A DNA stretch of 64,000 bases from Syncephalis plumigaleata (lineage: Eukaryota; Zoopagomycota; Zoopagomycetes; Zoopagales; Piptocephalidaceae): assembly GCA_025201365.1 (NCBI GenBank), contig JAIXMF010000008.1, positions 124,001 through 188,000 on the forward strand, given 5' to 3'. Of the stretch, positions 20,090 to 32,600 are shown in pieces. Within the stretch, counting starts at the first letter, position 1, and every line of letters starts with the position of its first letter. The notes below the pieces were generated by a model that saw only the letters and a list, made by a program, of their open reading frames with translations, was not told where the DNA came from and made no database searches. The translations under genes and the position numbers were made by a program.

Positions 20090-22868
20090 ATGAGTCGTCG
20101 CGGTCGTTCTCCCTCGCCAAACAGTCGGAAATCCACGACATTCTCCGTTATAGGCATGAAGGACGGTAGTCATTCAGACGATGGTGGACGTGGCAGAAGG
20201 AATCGTAATCGTGGTTCTACCGCGGTACAAGATCGTAAACAAAACATTCTGTCTAGAATAGGCGGGTCTAGTACTGGCTCGCCAAATACACATCGTGCCG
20301 GCGGTATCCATAAGAAAACAACGCGTAGAGTGGGTACAGATCGGGATGGCGATTTATCCATGAATGGACCTGCTAGAGGGTAAGTCATATAGCAAGTAGC
20401 ACATGTATATATACTAATAATAAATGATCAATAGAGCACCCTATGCTAGACCAGGCAAAGGAAATAATCGAGTGAAAGAAGATATAAAAGGTGTACTAGG
20501 CAGTAGTAGATCTAATCAACCCATGTCTATTATAGTACGTGTTCTTTTTATATGTAGGTATACGTTAGTCGAGACAGTTATTAACTGTAGTATTAGATTA
20601 AAAATGTACAAGGCGACAATCATACATCGTTAATCGACTATCTAAGCAAACAATGTGGTAGTCCATTATCAGTGGCCAATGTAAGTCATTTGAATACAAG
20701 CGATCATAGTATGAATCATAACCATCAATCTATACTAGATACAACGGAGAGGAAAGCATATCATAGTGAATGTACCGAATAGGACACAAGCATTGGCACT
20801 TATTGGCTTAAGTGGTACTAAATTCAGTGGACAGAATGTACGTTACAATTGATGATGTTGACTATTAGAATGCTAAATTGTTGTCTAGCTGGTTATTGAG
20901 AAAGCTTCCGATAAAGGTATATCCGAAATAGTGAATGCAGCAGTAGATACAATCGATACACTTCGTACATTCTTACGGCCACGATATACGCAAGCCACAA
21001 AGTTTCTCAATCTTGAATCGATGCATCAGGATCCCATATTAACCGCGAAGGGAATCGACTGTATCGGTACTGCCAGTAAAAGTAGTCATACTGGTCCAGC
21101 ACTAATGAAATTGATTAAAGAGATGTTTCCAGATGTAAGTACATTACTATTACTATTACTATATCTCATAGTTACATAATACTAATATTGAATTATAGGT
21201 GGTATCCATTTCATTAGCAGATAATCGACTGGTTTCATGTCATGCTATTTCCACCATTTGCCAGTATCTACCGGAATTACAGAATTTATCGCTACAAAAC
21301 AATTTATTACCCAATTATAAATCGCTTGAACAGTTAAAAGGACCACATAAATTGAAGAAACTACGTGAACTGATTCTTATCGGTAATCCCGTACGAGAGG
21401 AAGCCATTGCACATGCAGGCAATGATATTATTTATAGAAGGTATTTATAAACTGATTATCAATATGCATATATATGTATAGATATTTACTAATGTTTATT
21501 TGTATGCTTGTCATTGTTATTACCATTATTAGTGAGATTGTTAGTCGTTTTCCACAAATTACTATGCTGGATCAACGACCAGTCGAATCCAATTTGAAGG
21601 AAATAGCATCGGCAGTCGTTGATGCCACCTTGCCACTTTCGATAAACCCGGCATTCTTCGATAACGATGCCACTAGAGAAACGGCTACCGCATTTCTTGC
21701 ACGGTAAGTAATGCTTTATAATTAATATACTCGTTTAATATCGTAATGACTGACGTTGTCTTAGCTTTCTAGCAGCATTCGATCAGAATCGTGCACTACT
21801 CTATGATGTCTATGACGATAATGCGGTCATGTCACTTGCCATTAATATGTCCTCATTACCAGTGGGCATTCGTGGATCCGGTTCCCGTAATGTTAACTGG
21901 AACAGCTACATCAAATCAAGTCGTAATCTAGTTCGACTTGAGAAACAACGTAAGTGGCAACCAGTAACAGTAATAAAACAACAATCATTTAATAACATAC
22001 ACAATCAATAGATCGACGTAATGAAGTATTCGTACGAGGTCACACATCCATTATCGAATGCATTACCCGATTACCAAGGACGGTACACGATCAAAGTGAC
22101 GCGAATAAATATGTCGTGGATGCCATTCAGCATATGGGCATCTACCCGGCTCAACCATCGGCTATCGTGATGTCCATTCTAGTACATGGTGAATTTACAG
22201 AAGGTATACTACTAATAAAGAATACGTATTTCTACAATCACTCGAGTTGCTTACCCACCTATCAATTGATGACTAGACGACAAGACTATCCGTTCATTCG
22301 ATCGACATTTCCTTGTGGCACCGGCTTTGCCCGAGTCAAGGTAAGACTTTGCGTGTTGTCTATATCCGATAGTTACATCCTTGTAATAACTTGTAAATCT
22401 ATGTATGATTGATGTAGACATGCTAAAGCGGGTTGGCCATGTGTCATCCTTAGCGATATGTGGACCATACGCTTGCATTCAGATGGTAGTGCATGGCAGC
22501 CCAAACCAGTATTGGCTAATCCCACTACACCAGTTCCGGTAATTACTCGATTGCTACATGTTTGCTTACTTGCTTGCTTGCTTATCACTAATGAAAATGT
22601 ATGATGATTTAATAGAACGAGCAACAACGTAATATGATTAATGAACTACGTCAACGTACCGGCCTCAATGAACAATTTGCCACGCTATGTCTTACCGAGA
22701 TGGAGTGGTCATTTGAACGAGCATTGACTGCTTTCGAGCAAGCAAAGGTATTTATCAATAGTAGTGAACATACTAGAACAACAAAAAAACGACGAATGAT
22801 TAACAACGAGTTGTTCTACATCATCAATATAGGCAACCAACAGTCTTCCACCTGATGCATTTGCTTAA
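20090..22868 (+). CDS. MEX67: mRNA export receptor Mex67/NXF1
   Basis: Carries mature mRNPs through nuclear pores by binding FG repeats. Thirteen exons (20090-20379, 20435-20534, 20597-20680, 20739-20837, 20889-21134, 21199-21440, 21533-21703, 21765-21949, 22012-22203, 22277-22340, 22418-22538, 22616-22747, 22833-22868) join in frame to 653 residues. Domains in order: an Arg/Ser-rich N-terminus; an RRM-like fold (MSIIIKNVQGDNHTSLIDYL); leucine-rich repeats (VVSISLADNRLVS, LPELQNLSLQNNLL, LRELILIGNPV); an NTF2-like domain (AFLARFLAAFDQNRALLYDVY to RSFDRHFLVAPA); and a C-terminal UBA/TAP-C domain (QFATLCLTEMEWSFERALTAF). The size and order are those of NXF proteins. Its partner would be Mtr2/NXT, which is not in this window. 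Confidence 0.95.
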
Positions 22869-23118
22869 ATGAGCGTTATGCCTTCTTTTTCATATACACA
22901 TATATTTAGTAAAATAGTTTATCAATTGCGTTTATTTTATTGTTATTCATTGTTATTATAATCATCCATTGTAGTTGATCTATTCAAAGTATGCGTACAG
23001 CATTACTATTGCTACATTGATGCTTGTCACTAGTTACATAGTATGTACACTTTATTTACAAGTAATTCAATACCATCGCTATCTTGTAAAACTAGTGTAC
23101 ATTGCTCCACTCTCTGAA
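22869..23118. other. MEX67 3' flank
   Basis: AT-rich interval with no coding content seen. It separates MEX67 from the reverse-strand membrane-protein exon. Confidence 0.4.
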
Positions 23119-23306
23119 TTACTCATCAAGCATATCGTCAATGTCGGCATCCAACTCGGTCTCTGGACGTATACGTCGTGTCTTACGTAGTGCACATAGA
23201 CCAACGACCAGTATGGCAATCATCGTCATGCATCCTATACTGATATAAAAGTAGTTAATCGGATTCATAGCGCGTGCTAATGAGAATAGTAATGCACAAG
23301 TAGCGA
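23119..23306 (-). CDS. Terminal exon or small ORF of a single-span membrane protein
   Basis: The reading frame from ATG 23268 gives 49 residues: one membrane helix (YFYISIGCMTMIAILVVGLCAL), a basic stop-transfer patch (RKTRRIR) and an acidic tail (DADIDDMLDE). Just upstream on the same strand is a strong intron end: a GCTAATC branch-like motif followed about 25 nt later by CATTAG, with a stop codon in frame before it. The piece is therefore better read as the last exon of a longer membrane protein. No upstream exon is found, because the inverted PDAT-tail copy begins 40 bp away. The family is not recognised. Confidence 0.4.
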
Positions 23307-23344
23307 TTAGCAAGTATTATTCCAGCTATTGACGATTGCTATAA

Positions 23345-24003
23345 TAGTTACCGTAGATGATCTTTTACTTGAATGATATGCTGAGAAACCAGACGACTAT
23401 TGTAAGCTAGTGCATAGTTATCACAATACATATCTATCGCTGTCATTTATAAAGCTAAATGCTCTGTACTGCGTCTAATCCTGACAGCAAGTCTAGTCTG
23501 TGTCAATGTATGTATACGTCGATGATGATGCATTGACAATTGACATCATTCTAGAATGACATGCAGTATAGTTGACCTTTGACAAGCACTATAACAATTA
23601 TCGACTTGATTATCAAACAACGTAGTCTTTCATTACAAACAAAGATATAACGAATGGTTTATTTACCAGATAATACTAATAATACTAATAAGCGAGCACT
23701 CATACATAAAAGTGAAACGCAATGAATTAAGCAAGCAAAAAAGAAACAAACAAACAAACAAACAAACAAAGCAAGCAAGCAAGTAGGCAGGCCATTCTAC
23801 GCTATAGATCGACTTGTTCATTCGTTTCTTCTTCGCGAACAGTGGCATCATTAGATGGCCACATGTCACCCTTATGAATTCGTTCTGTTACCTTTTGAGC
23901 ATATGATTGAATAGGCGATAGGATATTATTCTTTCGTATTTCTCATCTACACCTGCAACAATACGAAGAAGCGTGGCCTAATAATAATCATAATCATAAT
24001 AAC
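23345..24003 (-). pseudogene. Inverted duplicate of the PDAT last exon and 3' flank
   Basis: Reverse complement of 11757-12432, with about 15-20 differences over 660 bp by eye. It carries the intron end, the last PDAT coding exon and its 3' flank, but nothing of the upstream gene. Relative to the intact exon, one A is missing in the GAGAAAATACG stretch, which shifts the frame, so it is a dead fragment. The breakpoints are sharp: one in the last PDAT intron, the other about 460 bp past the PDAT stop codon. Confidence 0.85.
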
Positions 24004-25120
24004 GAGAATGATGATGACTATTAATAGAAACACGACAATCAGATTTCTATATATCCTGGATGAATCACTAAAATGGTAATGACTATGGATAAACCACATA
24101 CCTGATATAGTATTACCATATGAGTATTGATAAGAGAGAGATAACGAATTCAAGATAACATTTTACTTCATCTCACTTTAACTACGAACACACACACACA
24201 AGCACACACTAGTAACACAATAGATGATAAATAGATTATAGTAAATAATAACAATACTATTGATTATATAAATACATAGACGCCAATATGAATCTATTAA
24301 ACTAGAAATACACACTAGAGATACATAGAAACCAACACAACAATGGTTGGTAAGTGAAGAAGGCCCACTTCTTCATATATTTCCTAATGGTGGTTATTTG
24401 TCGTTAAGAGAAAAGAAAAAGAAAAAGAAAACAGTGATCATCGTGATGGTAGTACTAGGAAAAAAAGAAAGAAAAAACATAATACTGAAAGCTAAGCATA
24501 CATGAGAACAATAGGAAGGATAGGTAGAATAAGAAGGGCCTTGTGTATCAATCTAATAAAAATGGAACTATCAATGAATGAATGAATAGAGATGAACCTA
24601 TTTACACCAGAGTAATAAAAGTGTAGTATCATGGTGAATGTAGTGTGATAAAAATGAATCAAAGGAGTAAAGAAAGATTTAAGAGGAGAATGAACAATAA
24701 TAATACGATTAGTGAATAACAAGAATAGAAAGGAGATAAGCAATAGAATGATCTTCATAGAGGAAGACAACCCTATTCCTATCTACACATACACATACAC
24801 ATATCTACATACACATATCTACATATATAGAACATGTACATATATATCCATGATCGATATCATACATCTTTCTGTTGATGATGCACACATGATGCATGAT
24901 TAAGTAGATCAATGTGGCATAAAAATATAGATTAAGAAAATTATGCGGCTTCCGACCAATCATGATGATGATCAAACACCGAATCAATAATAGATAAACT
25001 TGCTTTGTTCGGGACAAGTCGGAATTACCTTATGAGGCAATACGGAACAATGCTAATATGTGTGTGTGTGTATGTGTGTGTGGATATGTGTATGTATGCG
25101 TATGTGTATATGTGTTGTTG
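24004..25120. other. ECL1-like gene 3' flank, low complexity
   Basis: AT-rich DNA with (CA)n near 24187-24200, A-rich runs, and TATG/TGTG repeats near 25055-25110. Open frames here are short and hydrophobic from base composition. No gene is supported. Confidence 0.45.
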
Positions 25121-26173
25121 TTATGCCGTAACAAATGCTGCCGATGTACGATGTATTGTCGTTGCGGTAGAGGTAGATGAAGCATCCGGTGTACCTACAA
25201 AGAACATGGGTCGACGTGATCGATAGCCTTGTGTTGCTGTGGCAGTAGTGTTATTATTTATCATGGCAGTTCGTTCATTACGGTGATTTGATGCAGTAGT
25301 GGTTGGCAGTTGATGTGCATATTGAGCTGCCATGCCACCTGCCATACGAGTGGATGTAGTAGTGGTTCGTCGTAATCTACCTTGATCAACAGCATTTGTA
25401 TTAGCTGTATTAGTAGTAGTCGTAGTTGTAGTAGCATTATTGTTCAATCTATGATAGTGATTAGGAAAATAATCAGATGTTGATACCATAGAAGATGCTA
25501 CTGATGATGCCCAAGATGATGATGTTGATGATGAGATGGTTTCCACTTTGAATCGAGAAACTGTCGTCTTTGTCGTTTTCGTCGTTGTCTCGGCAACGGT
25601 CGTTAGGGCGGATTGTAGAGTGGACAGTGATGTTGATGTGATGCTGTTGTTGTTGTTGTTGCTGGACCATTCCATTTGAGTGTGTTACCAATAATGGTCT
25701 TGTTATGCATTGGAGGAGATGCATAAGATGAAGCAGTAGTTGTTGTAACTGATGATGATGATGTATATGGATAAGTCATACCATGCTTGTTGTGATTGTT
25801 GTTACCGGTAGTAATAGCTTTGGTGGTGGTGGTAGTTGACCATGGTTGTTGCGTACAAGTGGCGAAACCAGCTAGACTACTATGAGATGAATCGATGGAA
25901 GAGGCCAACGATACGGATGAGCCATAACGCGTCGAACAATCAGTGTGCCAGCCATTCTCGCTATAAGCATCACCGATATCACTATCACGACAAGCTTGAC
26001 TGCAATAAAGCTTGCCCTATTAGATATCATATAGAAAGAAGAAAGATACATACATATTATATTAGTAAACTAGTCTAAACTACTACTATTACAAGTGCGT
26101 TATGTATAGCAGCAAAAATACTTACCGGCACATCAACGTGCTTATCACACACAGTACACCAGTCGTTATCCAT
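25121..26173 (-). CDS. ECL1-like small-zinc-motif protein with Ser/Thr/Asn-rich tail
   Basis: Exon 1 (26126-26173) and the start of exon 2 (25689-26016) encode DWCTVCDKHV...KLYCSQACRDSD, a CxxC...CxxxC zinc signature at the very N-terminus. This is typical of the fungal ECL1/ECL family (extender of chronological lifespan), thought to act in stress and zinc responses. The rest is low complexity. A third exon (25121-25560) is proposed through a 128-nt intron (25561-25688) ending GACGACAG, which keeps frame and gives SRFKVETISSSTSSSWASS. The total would be 271 residues. The N-terminal motif is well supported. The exact exon 2-3 junction is less so, since the region is repetitive and could hide a one-base error. 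Confidence 0.6.
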
Positions 26174-26508
26174 GTTAAAGATAAAGAGTCGATAGGACAA
26201 GGTGTGTGTAATTAGAGACTTGACAATAGTCTATCTATTTTATCGGTAGTAGTAATAGCACTAGTAGTGGTAATACTAGTACTAATGAGTCTACCGAAAG
26301 TATCTGCCAAGACGTAGTGGAATACGACAAGACAGTCCTTGACAGTAGTGATAGACGGTCGAAACCGACAATGCAGTTGTGCAAGGAGAACAAGTGTGCA
26401 GTGAGCACCAGCACAAAGTGGAATAGAAAGTAGAAATGGTGAATAATAAGGATACCGTAAAGAAATGGAAGCGTGAAGGGGCAGCCTAAATGTGGCTCCT
26501 TTTTAAAT

Positions 26509-26535
26509 GTGTGTGTGTGTGTGTGTGTGTGTGTG
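26509..26535. repeat. (TG)n microsatellite
   Basis: Thirteen uninterrupted TG units, with (GACA)n tetranucleotides about 35 bp downstream. Confidence 0.9.
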
Positions 26536-29116
26536 GTCTGTGTATTGATGGATGGATAGATAGACAGACAGACAGACACACACAATGAGTGGTTACCCGA
26601 TGATAATCAATCTCCACAAACAATGGGGCAATAACAGACACACACACGCGTGCTCAATGGGAAGAATGATAACGCAATAATAATAACAATATGAGTACTA
26701 TTATTGTGTGATAGGGTGAGTATGAGGGTGGATGTGTGTGTATGGATGATAACGATGAACACCGGATTTGTACGAGACACTACTGGAATTGGCACACGCG
26801 TGGATGGACTACTAAAGAAGCAAAGTCGATAACCACACACACGTATACAGAATCCACAGCCTTGTTACTGCTCTTGTTTGATGGTCGCTCTATTTGTTCA
26901 ACATAGAGAGAATACTCGAAAGTGCCAGAAAGATAATAGCAGTAACAAAGAGTAGTACAACGGCTATAATCTACTCCAGTAATAGTCACGTAGATTCGGA
27001 CAACTTGTAATAATAGTAATAGTAGTAGTACCAACGATCAAGAAATGTAGGTAAATTACGACGTGATATAACCAATAAAATGAGACAGACACGAATACAC
27101 ACCCACGTGTGATGGTCAATGAATAACAATGAAAAGAATGGCGAAATGGCTATATGAGTGAGTGAGTGAGTAAGTATGTGGAGTAGAAATGTTCAACGAG
27201 TACTGGTCCAGTATACTGCAGTAAGTTGCGGTCAGTGCGTGTACCACCACAGTGCAGTAGCTATTATAGAAAGATGAGAACGAGGTAATATGGCTAAGGA
27301 AGGAGGAAGGAAGGAAGGAGATACTTGTAGAGCGAGTGAGTGAGAATGAGTAAGAAAAAGAAGGGGAATGTAATGGTCTTGTTGGATTGTGAGCAATGTG
27401 CAGGAGAACAGGCGAACGTTGAAGTGCACCACACAAGATAAAGAGACAGAAAAAGAGACAAAAAGAGGGAAATATCAAATAAACGAGTTATTCTTATTGC
27501 TGTAGTAGTAGCAGTAGTAGTAGTAGCAGTAGTTCAATGATGGCGACTGCACCACTCTTATGCACTTTAATATGTAGAAATGGTAGTGAAGTGACCAGGG
27601 GCGTATGTACTCGCGTGTGTGCGTGTACGCGTGTTATCAACCGATGATAAGCGGAATATGTCGGACAGAAATGTATGAATGATACACGTACACACATTAA
27701 AGGATAGAAAAAGAGAGATACAATGATAGTAAGCGTATCAAGATGATAACCATTGATAGAGCAAATGATACGACACGGATGAAACAGCCCTGAATCTAGT
27801 ATGATGGATAATCACGTATGAAACGCGTGTATTATATACTAGATATCTCTCAATGATTAGATCTCGTCTCCGTTGATAAAAGAAAGAGAAAAGAGGAGAC
27901 AGACTATTAATAATGATGATGATAGAAATAGCTGGACTGACTAATACACGAACGATGTGTCTTGATGACACTACCGTAAATGACTGCAACGGTAAGCAGT
28001 AACCAGTAAGCAGTAAGCTATAAGGCGAGTAAAGCTAAAATAGAAGGTTATTGTCGTTACTGTTCGTTGCTATTGTTATTGTTATTAGGCCAGATGATGT
28101 GATTTGGTGTAATGTGATGTGATGCGTTGGTAGTGGGTTGGTAGTGGTGCTGCACGTCTGGACTTTGCGTACAACACAGTCACTAAGCACCAATGATGAC
28201 AATTAGTCACTCGAGGAATGAGGGAGGGAGAGAGAGAGAAGTCAAGTAATAGGATTAGTAGAATGGTGTATTATATAACTAGGCAATTATACTTGTTGTT
28301 ATACGGATGTAATTAACAATTGATGAAATATAGACAGTTATTAACAAGATGTAAATGACTAGTCAAATACGAAAAGTGGTTGTGTTTACATTGACTAATA
28401 ACTCAACCACGATAGACACTGTATATATACAAAAATATTTATAGTGTACAACAAGAATGTACATGTCCACTGATTGAGAGAGTGATACCATTCGTTGGGG
28501 AACAAGAGGAGTGTGAGGAGAGGAGAGGAGAGAGCGAGCTCGTATAGTTCATCATCCTTTGACACCAGAAAAAGGGGCATGCCACATTGACCCTATAACA
28601 CACAGAAAGAGAGAAGAGGAGACAAGCAAGCGCATAGATCAAATAGTGAAATGCAAATAATGAACATGTATGGCGTTATTCATGACGTGTATTCCATTAG
28701 AAATGAGGTGATTGAATAGAGCACTACTACACTATATACAATGTTAACGAATTATGTCTACACTCATTATACGAATAAAATGTATATCCCTTTATTACAA
28801 TGAGTATAGATACAAGTGTGTGTATAACCAAGGTTCATCGTTCTACAATTGTTTAATGAGTAAATGGTATACAATGCTAAAAATAGTGGTGGTAAAGTTA
28901 AAAAAGGAAGCACAAGAACAAGGAACTGACAAGTATCGGTAAATTGGCATCAATAAGAAGAAGTGGTATATTGGTGAATACACATACATACCTATACACA
29001 CACGTGTAACCATGGTTAGAATTGGTAGCGTTGTACATTTAAGCATTCCATTAGGAAGTGTTACTATTTTACTACAATGTTTATGGATTACTACGTCAGC
29101 ATCTACTTTGTTAGCA

Positions 29117-29139
29117 ACTACTACTACTACTACTACTAT
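29117..29139. repeat. (ACT)n microsatellite
   Basis: Seven tandem ACT units in the gene-poor interval between the ECL1-like and ABCC genes. Confidence 0.85.
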
Positions 29140-29150
29140 GGTTATTGTTG

Positions 29151-29441
29151 TTATTCATGTGGTTTACCCCAATGATTGTATTGTTTAGTATTGACTATTA
29201 CAAAATGAGCATGATATGTGGCAAACTCGTTCATGTACTCTTGGCAATCAAGTTCTCTCATACTTGCATCCATATGTCCTAAATAGGCCATTGACTGGAT
29301 AGACTGCTTGTTTATTTCTCTCATTCTCATTCTTGCTTCCATTGGAGTTCCCCGATCTTTTTCCTTTACCCCAATGTTGTGCTTGTGTAACGGGGATACC
29401 CCACATTTTGCCGCGCTCCTGGACACGTTTGTGCCAACCAA
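29151..29441 (-). CDS. Unrecognised 96-codon ORF, doubtful
   Basis: An open frame of mixed composition (QSMAYLGHMDASMRELDCQE in its middle) in an otherwise gene-poor interval. It begins at a TTG codon, with the first internal ATG about 45 codons in. No domain is recognised and no intron support is seen. It is listed because its composition is less skewed than that of the surrounding frames. Confidence 0.2.
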   Translation of the reverse strand: MVGTNVSRSAAKCGVSPLHKHNIGVKEKDRGTPMEARMRMREINKQSIQSMAYLGHMDASMRELDCQEYMNEFATYHAHFVIVNTKQYNHWGKPHE

Positions 29442-29651
29442 TTGCAGTATGCGTATGCGTATGCGTATGTACCTATAGAATGTCTACGTCAACATTCTTT
29501 TGCATTCTAAACCATTGATTCGTGGTAGTACACCGAGCACTAAACGGTAACGAGACATTGTCTTATCATTCATGCATGCACCTGTTGTTATTTCTCTTTA
29601 CTCTTCAATAGTAGATATTTTATTATTGGTAGTAGCAGTATAGCAGTCATT

Positions 29652-32600
29652 TTACGCCGAAGAACGTGTCATGGTAAGTAATGTGTCAAGTTCACCTGAA
29701 TGTGCGCACAACTGTCTGAATAAACTATTCGATTGATGCAGGAGTACTGATGGTTTATCGTACTCAACAAGACGACCAGCATCTAAATAATAAACATCAA
29801 TATCATGCTATTACAATAATGAGTGGAATAAACTTACCCAATACCAATACGCGATCATAATCAATAATGGTGCGTAATCGATGTGCAATACAAATGAGTG
29901 TGGCTTGTGTGAACTCTTCGCGTACCGTTTGTTGAATACGTTGATCGGTGTCGAAATCAACGGATGCCGTTGCTTCGTCCATTACAATTACCTAGCAAAA
30001 TGATACATATTAGACAAATAACAACGCTCATTATTACTACTTACTCGACTGTTACGTAGTAAGGCACGAGCCATTGCTAGTAGCTGACGTTGTCCTTGAC
30101 TGAAATTGCCACCTGCTTCTGCGATAGGTGCATCCAGATGCTCAATACCCACTGGTCGTGATGTCGTCTCATTTCCATTATTATTATTATCATCATCACC
30201 ACCCGTATCATGATGATCAATGAGATGACTACGACGCAGTGCATTCCAGATACTTGCATCGTCATACATTAGGAATGGATCCAAGTTACTTCGTATGGTA
30301 CCCGCGAATAATACAGGATCTTGTGGAATGATGGTCAATCGAGAGCGTAGATCTTGTAGGCCAATCTGACTGATATCAACACCATCGATCGTGATACGTC
30401 CACCGCTTGCCTCGATAAAACGGAAGAAGGCCAGGGCCAACGAGGATTTACCGGCTCCCGTTCTACCTACAATGCCAATACGTTCACCGGGTTTCACGTC
30501 AAATGACAAATCGTGAATTACTGGACTCTGATCAACAGCATAGCGTAGCACTAGATTCTCCACTGTGATAGCACCACGACTTGGCCACTATTCATAATGA
30601 TAAAAGTAAATATCATGATAGTAATACTAATGACAACTTACATTAGGATCAGGACGATTGTTCTCAATGATAGCCGGTCGTTCCTGTTCCACGCCAATAT
30701 ACTCCAATATACGTTCTAGTCCATTCATGGCTAATTCTAAATAGTTTGCATTTCGAATAATCCACTTATAGATTACAATATCATTACTACTATTACACCA
30801 ATATTCATCATTCTACTTACGACAGATGCTTCTGAAAACATGAGTGCATAGGTAAGAATGAATCCCATAAATCCAGCATCGAGTACATCATGATTAAGCA
30901 ATAGGAACACGCAGCATAATGTCGTGATAATAGCCGATAACACGTCACTACGATAGGCCATCCATCGATTGGTCGCGCATAGCAAATAGGACGGTCGATT
31001 CATGGTGTCGACTTTAGTGAAGCAATCATTTAGGAATCGATTAGTGGCACCAAATGCTCGTATGGTAGTAACGCCACTATATTCATCATACACGTATGTT
31101 AATTATACAAAGTGCAATGCATCATTACAAATAATCTATTCTCTTTACTTACAGCAATGTCTCTGTCACCAATGCTAAGAAGGGTGATTTCGACACGGAT
31201 TCCAATCGTTTCAATTCACATGAACTACGTATACTATAAACACCAATTGCCGCGTAAAGTATGCCTTATTATACCATGATGGCAATTAGTACTCTAACGC
31301 TTATATCTTACAATACTATACCACTTACCAATGGCTATACAGTAGAGGAGGAAGACCGGTGATATGGTACAAATGATAACAATTACGAATAGCACTTCTA
31401 CAATGTTAACCACCAAGAATCCCAATGCAATGGGTAGGGTTCTATCGAGTGTCGATGTATCCTTAGTGAATCGATTCAGTATACGTCCGATGGGTGTTTT
31501 ATCGTAGAATCGTACGACAGCATGTGATAGTTTGAACACGAACGTTTCATGAATCGTACGACTAGCTCTTAATGTGGCCATTAATGGAATTGTATGTCGA
31601 ATACCAATGGCTACTAGTACCAATATACTGAGTAGTATATAGACACCAAAGTAATAGTTGATATGCCGATTATCCTGTGCGTCATTCGTCCATATACGTA
31701 ACCAGTAGACTTGAGAGGCAATCACCAATTGCATCACTACAATGATACCAATGATGCCTAACCACCAAAGGTAGCCACCACTCGCTTGTATGTAATAATG
31801 GTAGACACGTAGTTTGACACTGCCTTGTTGACGTGTTTCCTCCTCTACTAATCTGCCATCATTGTCATCATCATCACTATCACTATCACCATCACCATTA
31901 TTATTGATAGTGGTGGTAATGATGCCATCGTGTGCTGTGTCACATGCTATCTTATCATCGGATGGCTTATCATCGGGTAGATTGAAGATACGGCGGCGTC
32001 TTTATCCAATCGGATTACCGTATCAACTATATCCATTGCTGCACCTTGTGCAACGATACGGCCACGCTCCATCACAAGCATGAATGAGGCTAGTGGTGCG
32101 CATAGTTCAACATGATGAGTGACCAGTATGCGTGTACGCCCCTGAATTAATGGTCCTTGCAAGCAATGCTCGACAATATGTTTGGCGGTGTGTGCATCCA
32201 CCGCTGATAAACAATCATCTAGCAGGATATGCTTCGCTGAACTGTATATGGCACGCGCCAATGCCACACGTTGCTTCTGTCCACCGGATAGTGTGACGCC
32301 CTTCTCGCCAATCTCCGTACGATCACCAGCATCGAGTATCTCTAGATCGCGCTCGAGTGCACAAGCGAATATCACTTGTTTATAACGAGTCTCGTCGTAT
32401 TCCTCGCCAAATAGAATGTTATCACGAATCGATCGACTTTGTAGCCATGCCTGTTGAGCCACGTACGCTACTTGGCCTTGCATGCGTAGATCAACAGGAT
32501 TCACACCGTATAAAGGTAGTATGGCTTGGCCACGCTTACAAGGCATCTCTAAATAAACGAGTAATAGTGTATACATAATCAATCAACTAGTTATGCACAA

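Larger units (their letters stand above)
26174..29651. other. 3.4-kb gene-poor interval upstream of the ECL1-like gene
   Basis: No convincing gene in either strand. It contains many microsatellites, purine-rich runs on the forward strand (pyrimidine-rich on the ECL1-like coding strand, e.g. near 28207-28240 and 28500-28535), and scattered short frames biased by composition. One 96-codon frame at 29151-29441 (reverse strand) is the only candidate and has no recognisable domain. The interval may be a long promoter/leader for the ECL1-like gene or may hold noncoding transcripts. The sequence does not decide. Confidence 0.45.

Noticed and set aside
24492-24770. Hydrophobic 92-codon frame as a membrane protein
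   Set aside because: The composition simply reflects AT-rich low-complexity DNA. There is no domain, intron or promoter support.
26235-27989. Several Ser/Leu/Val-rich reverse-strand frames as genes
   Set aside because: They coincide with CT-rich and microsatellite tracts and lack any recognisable domain.
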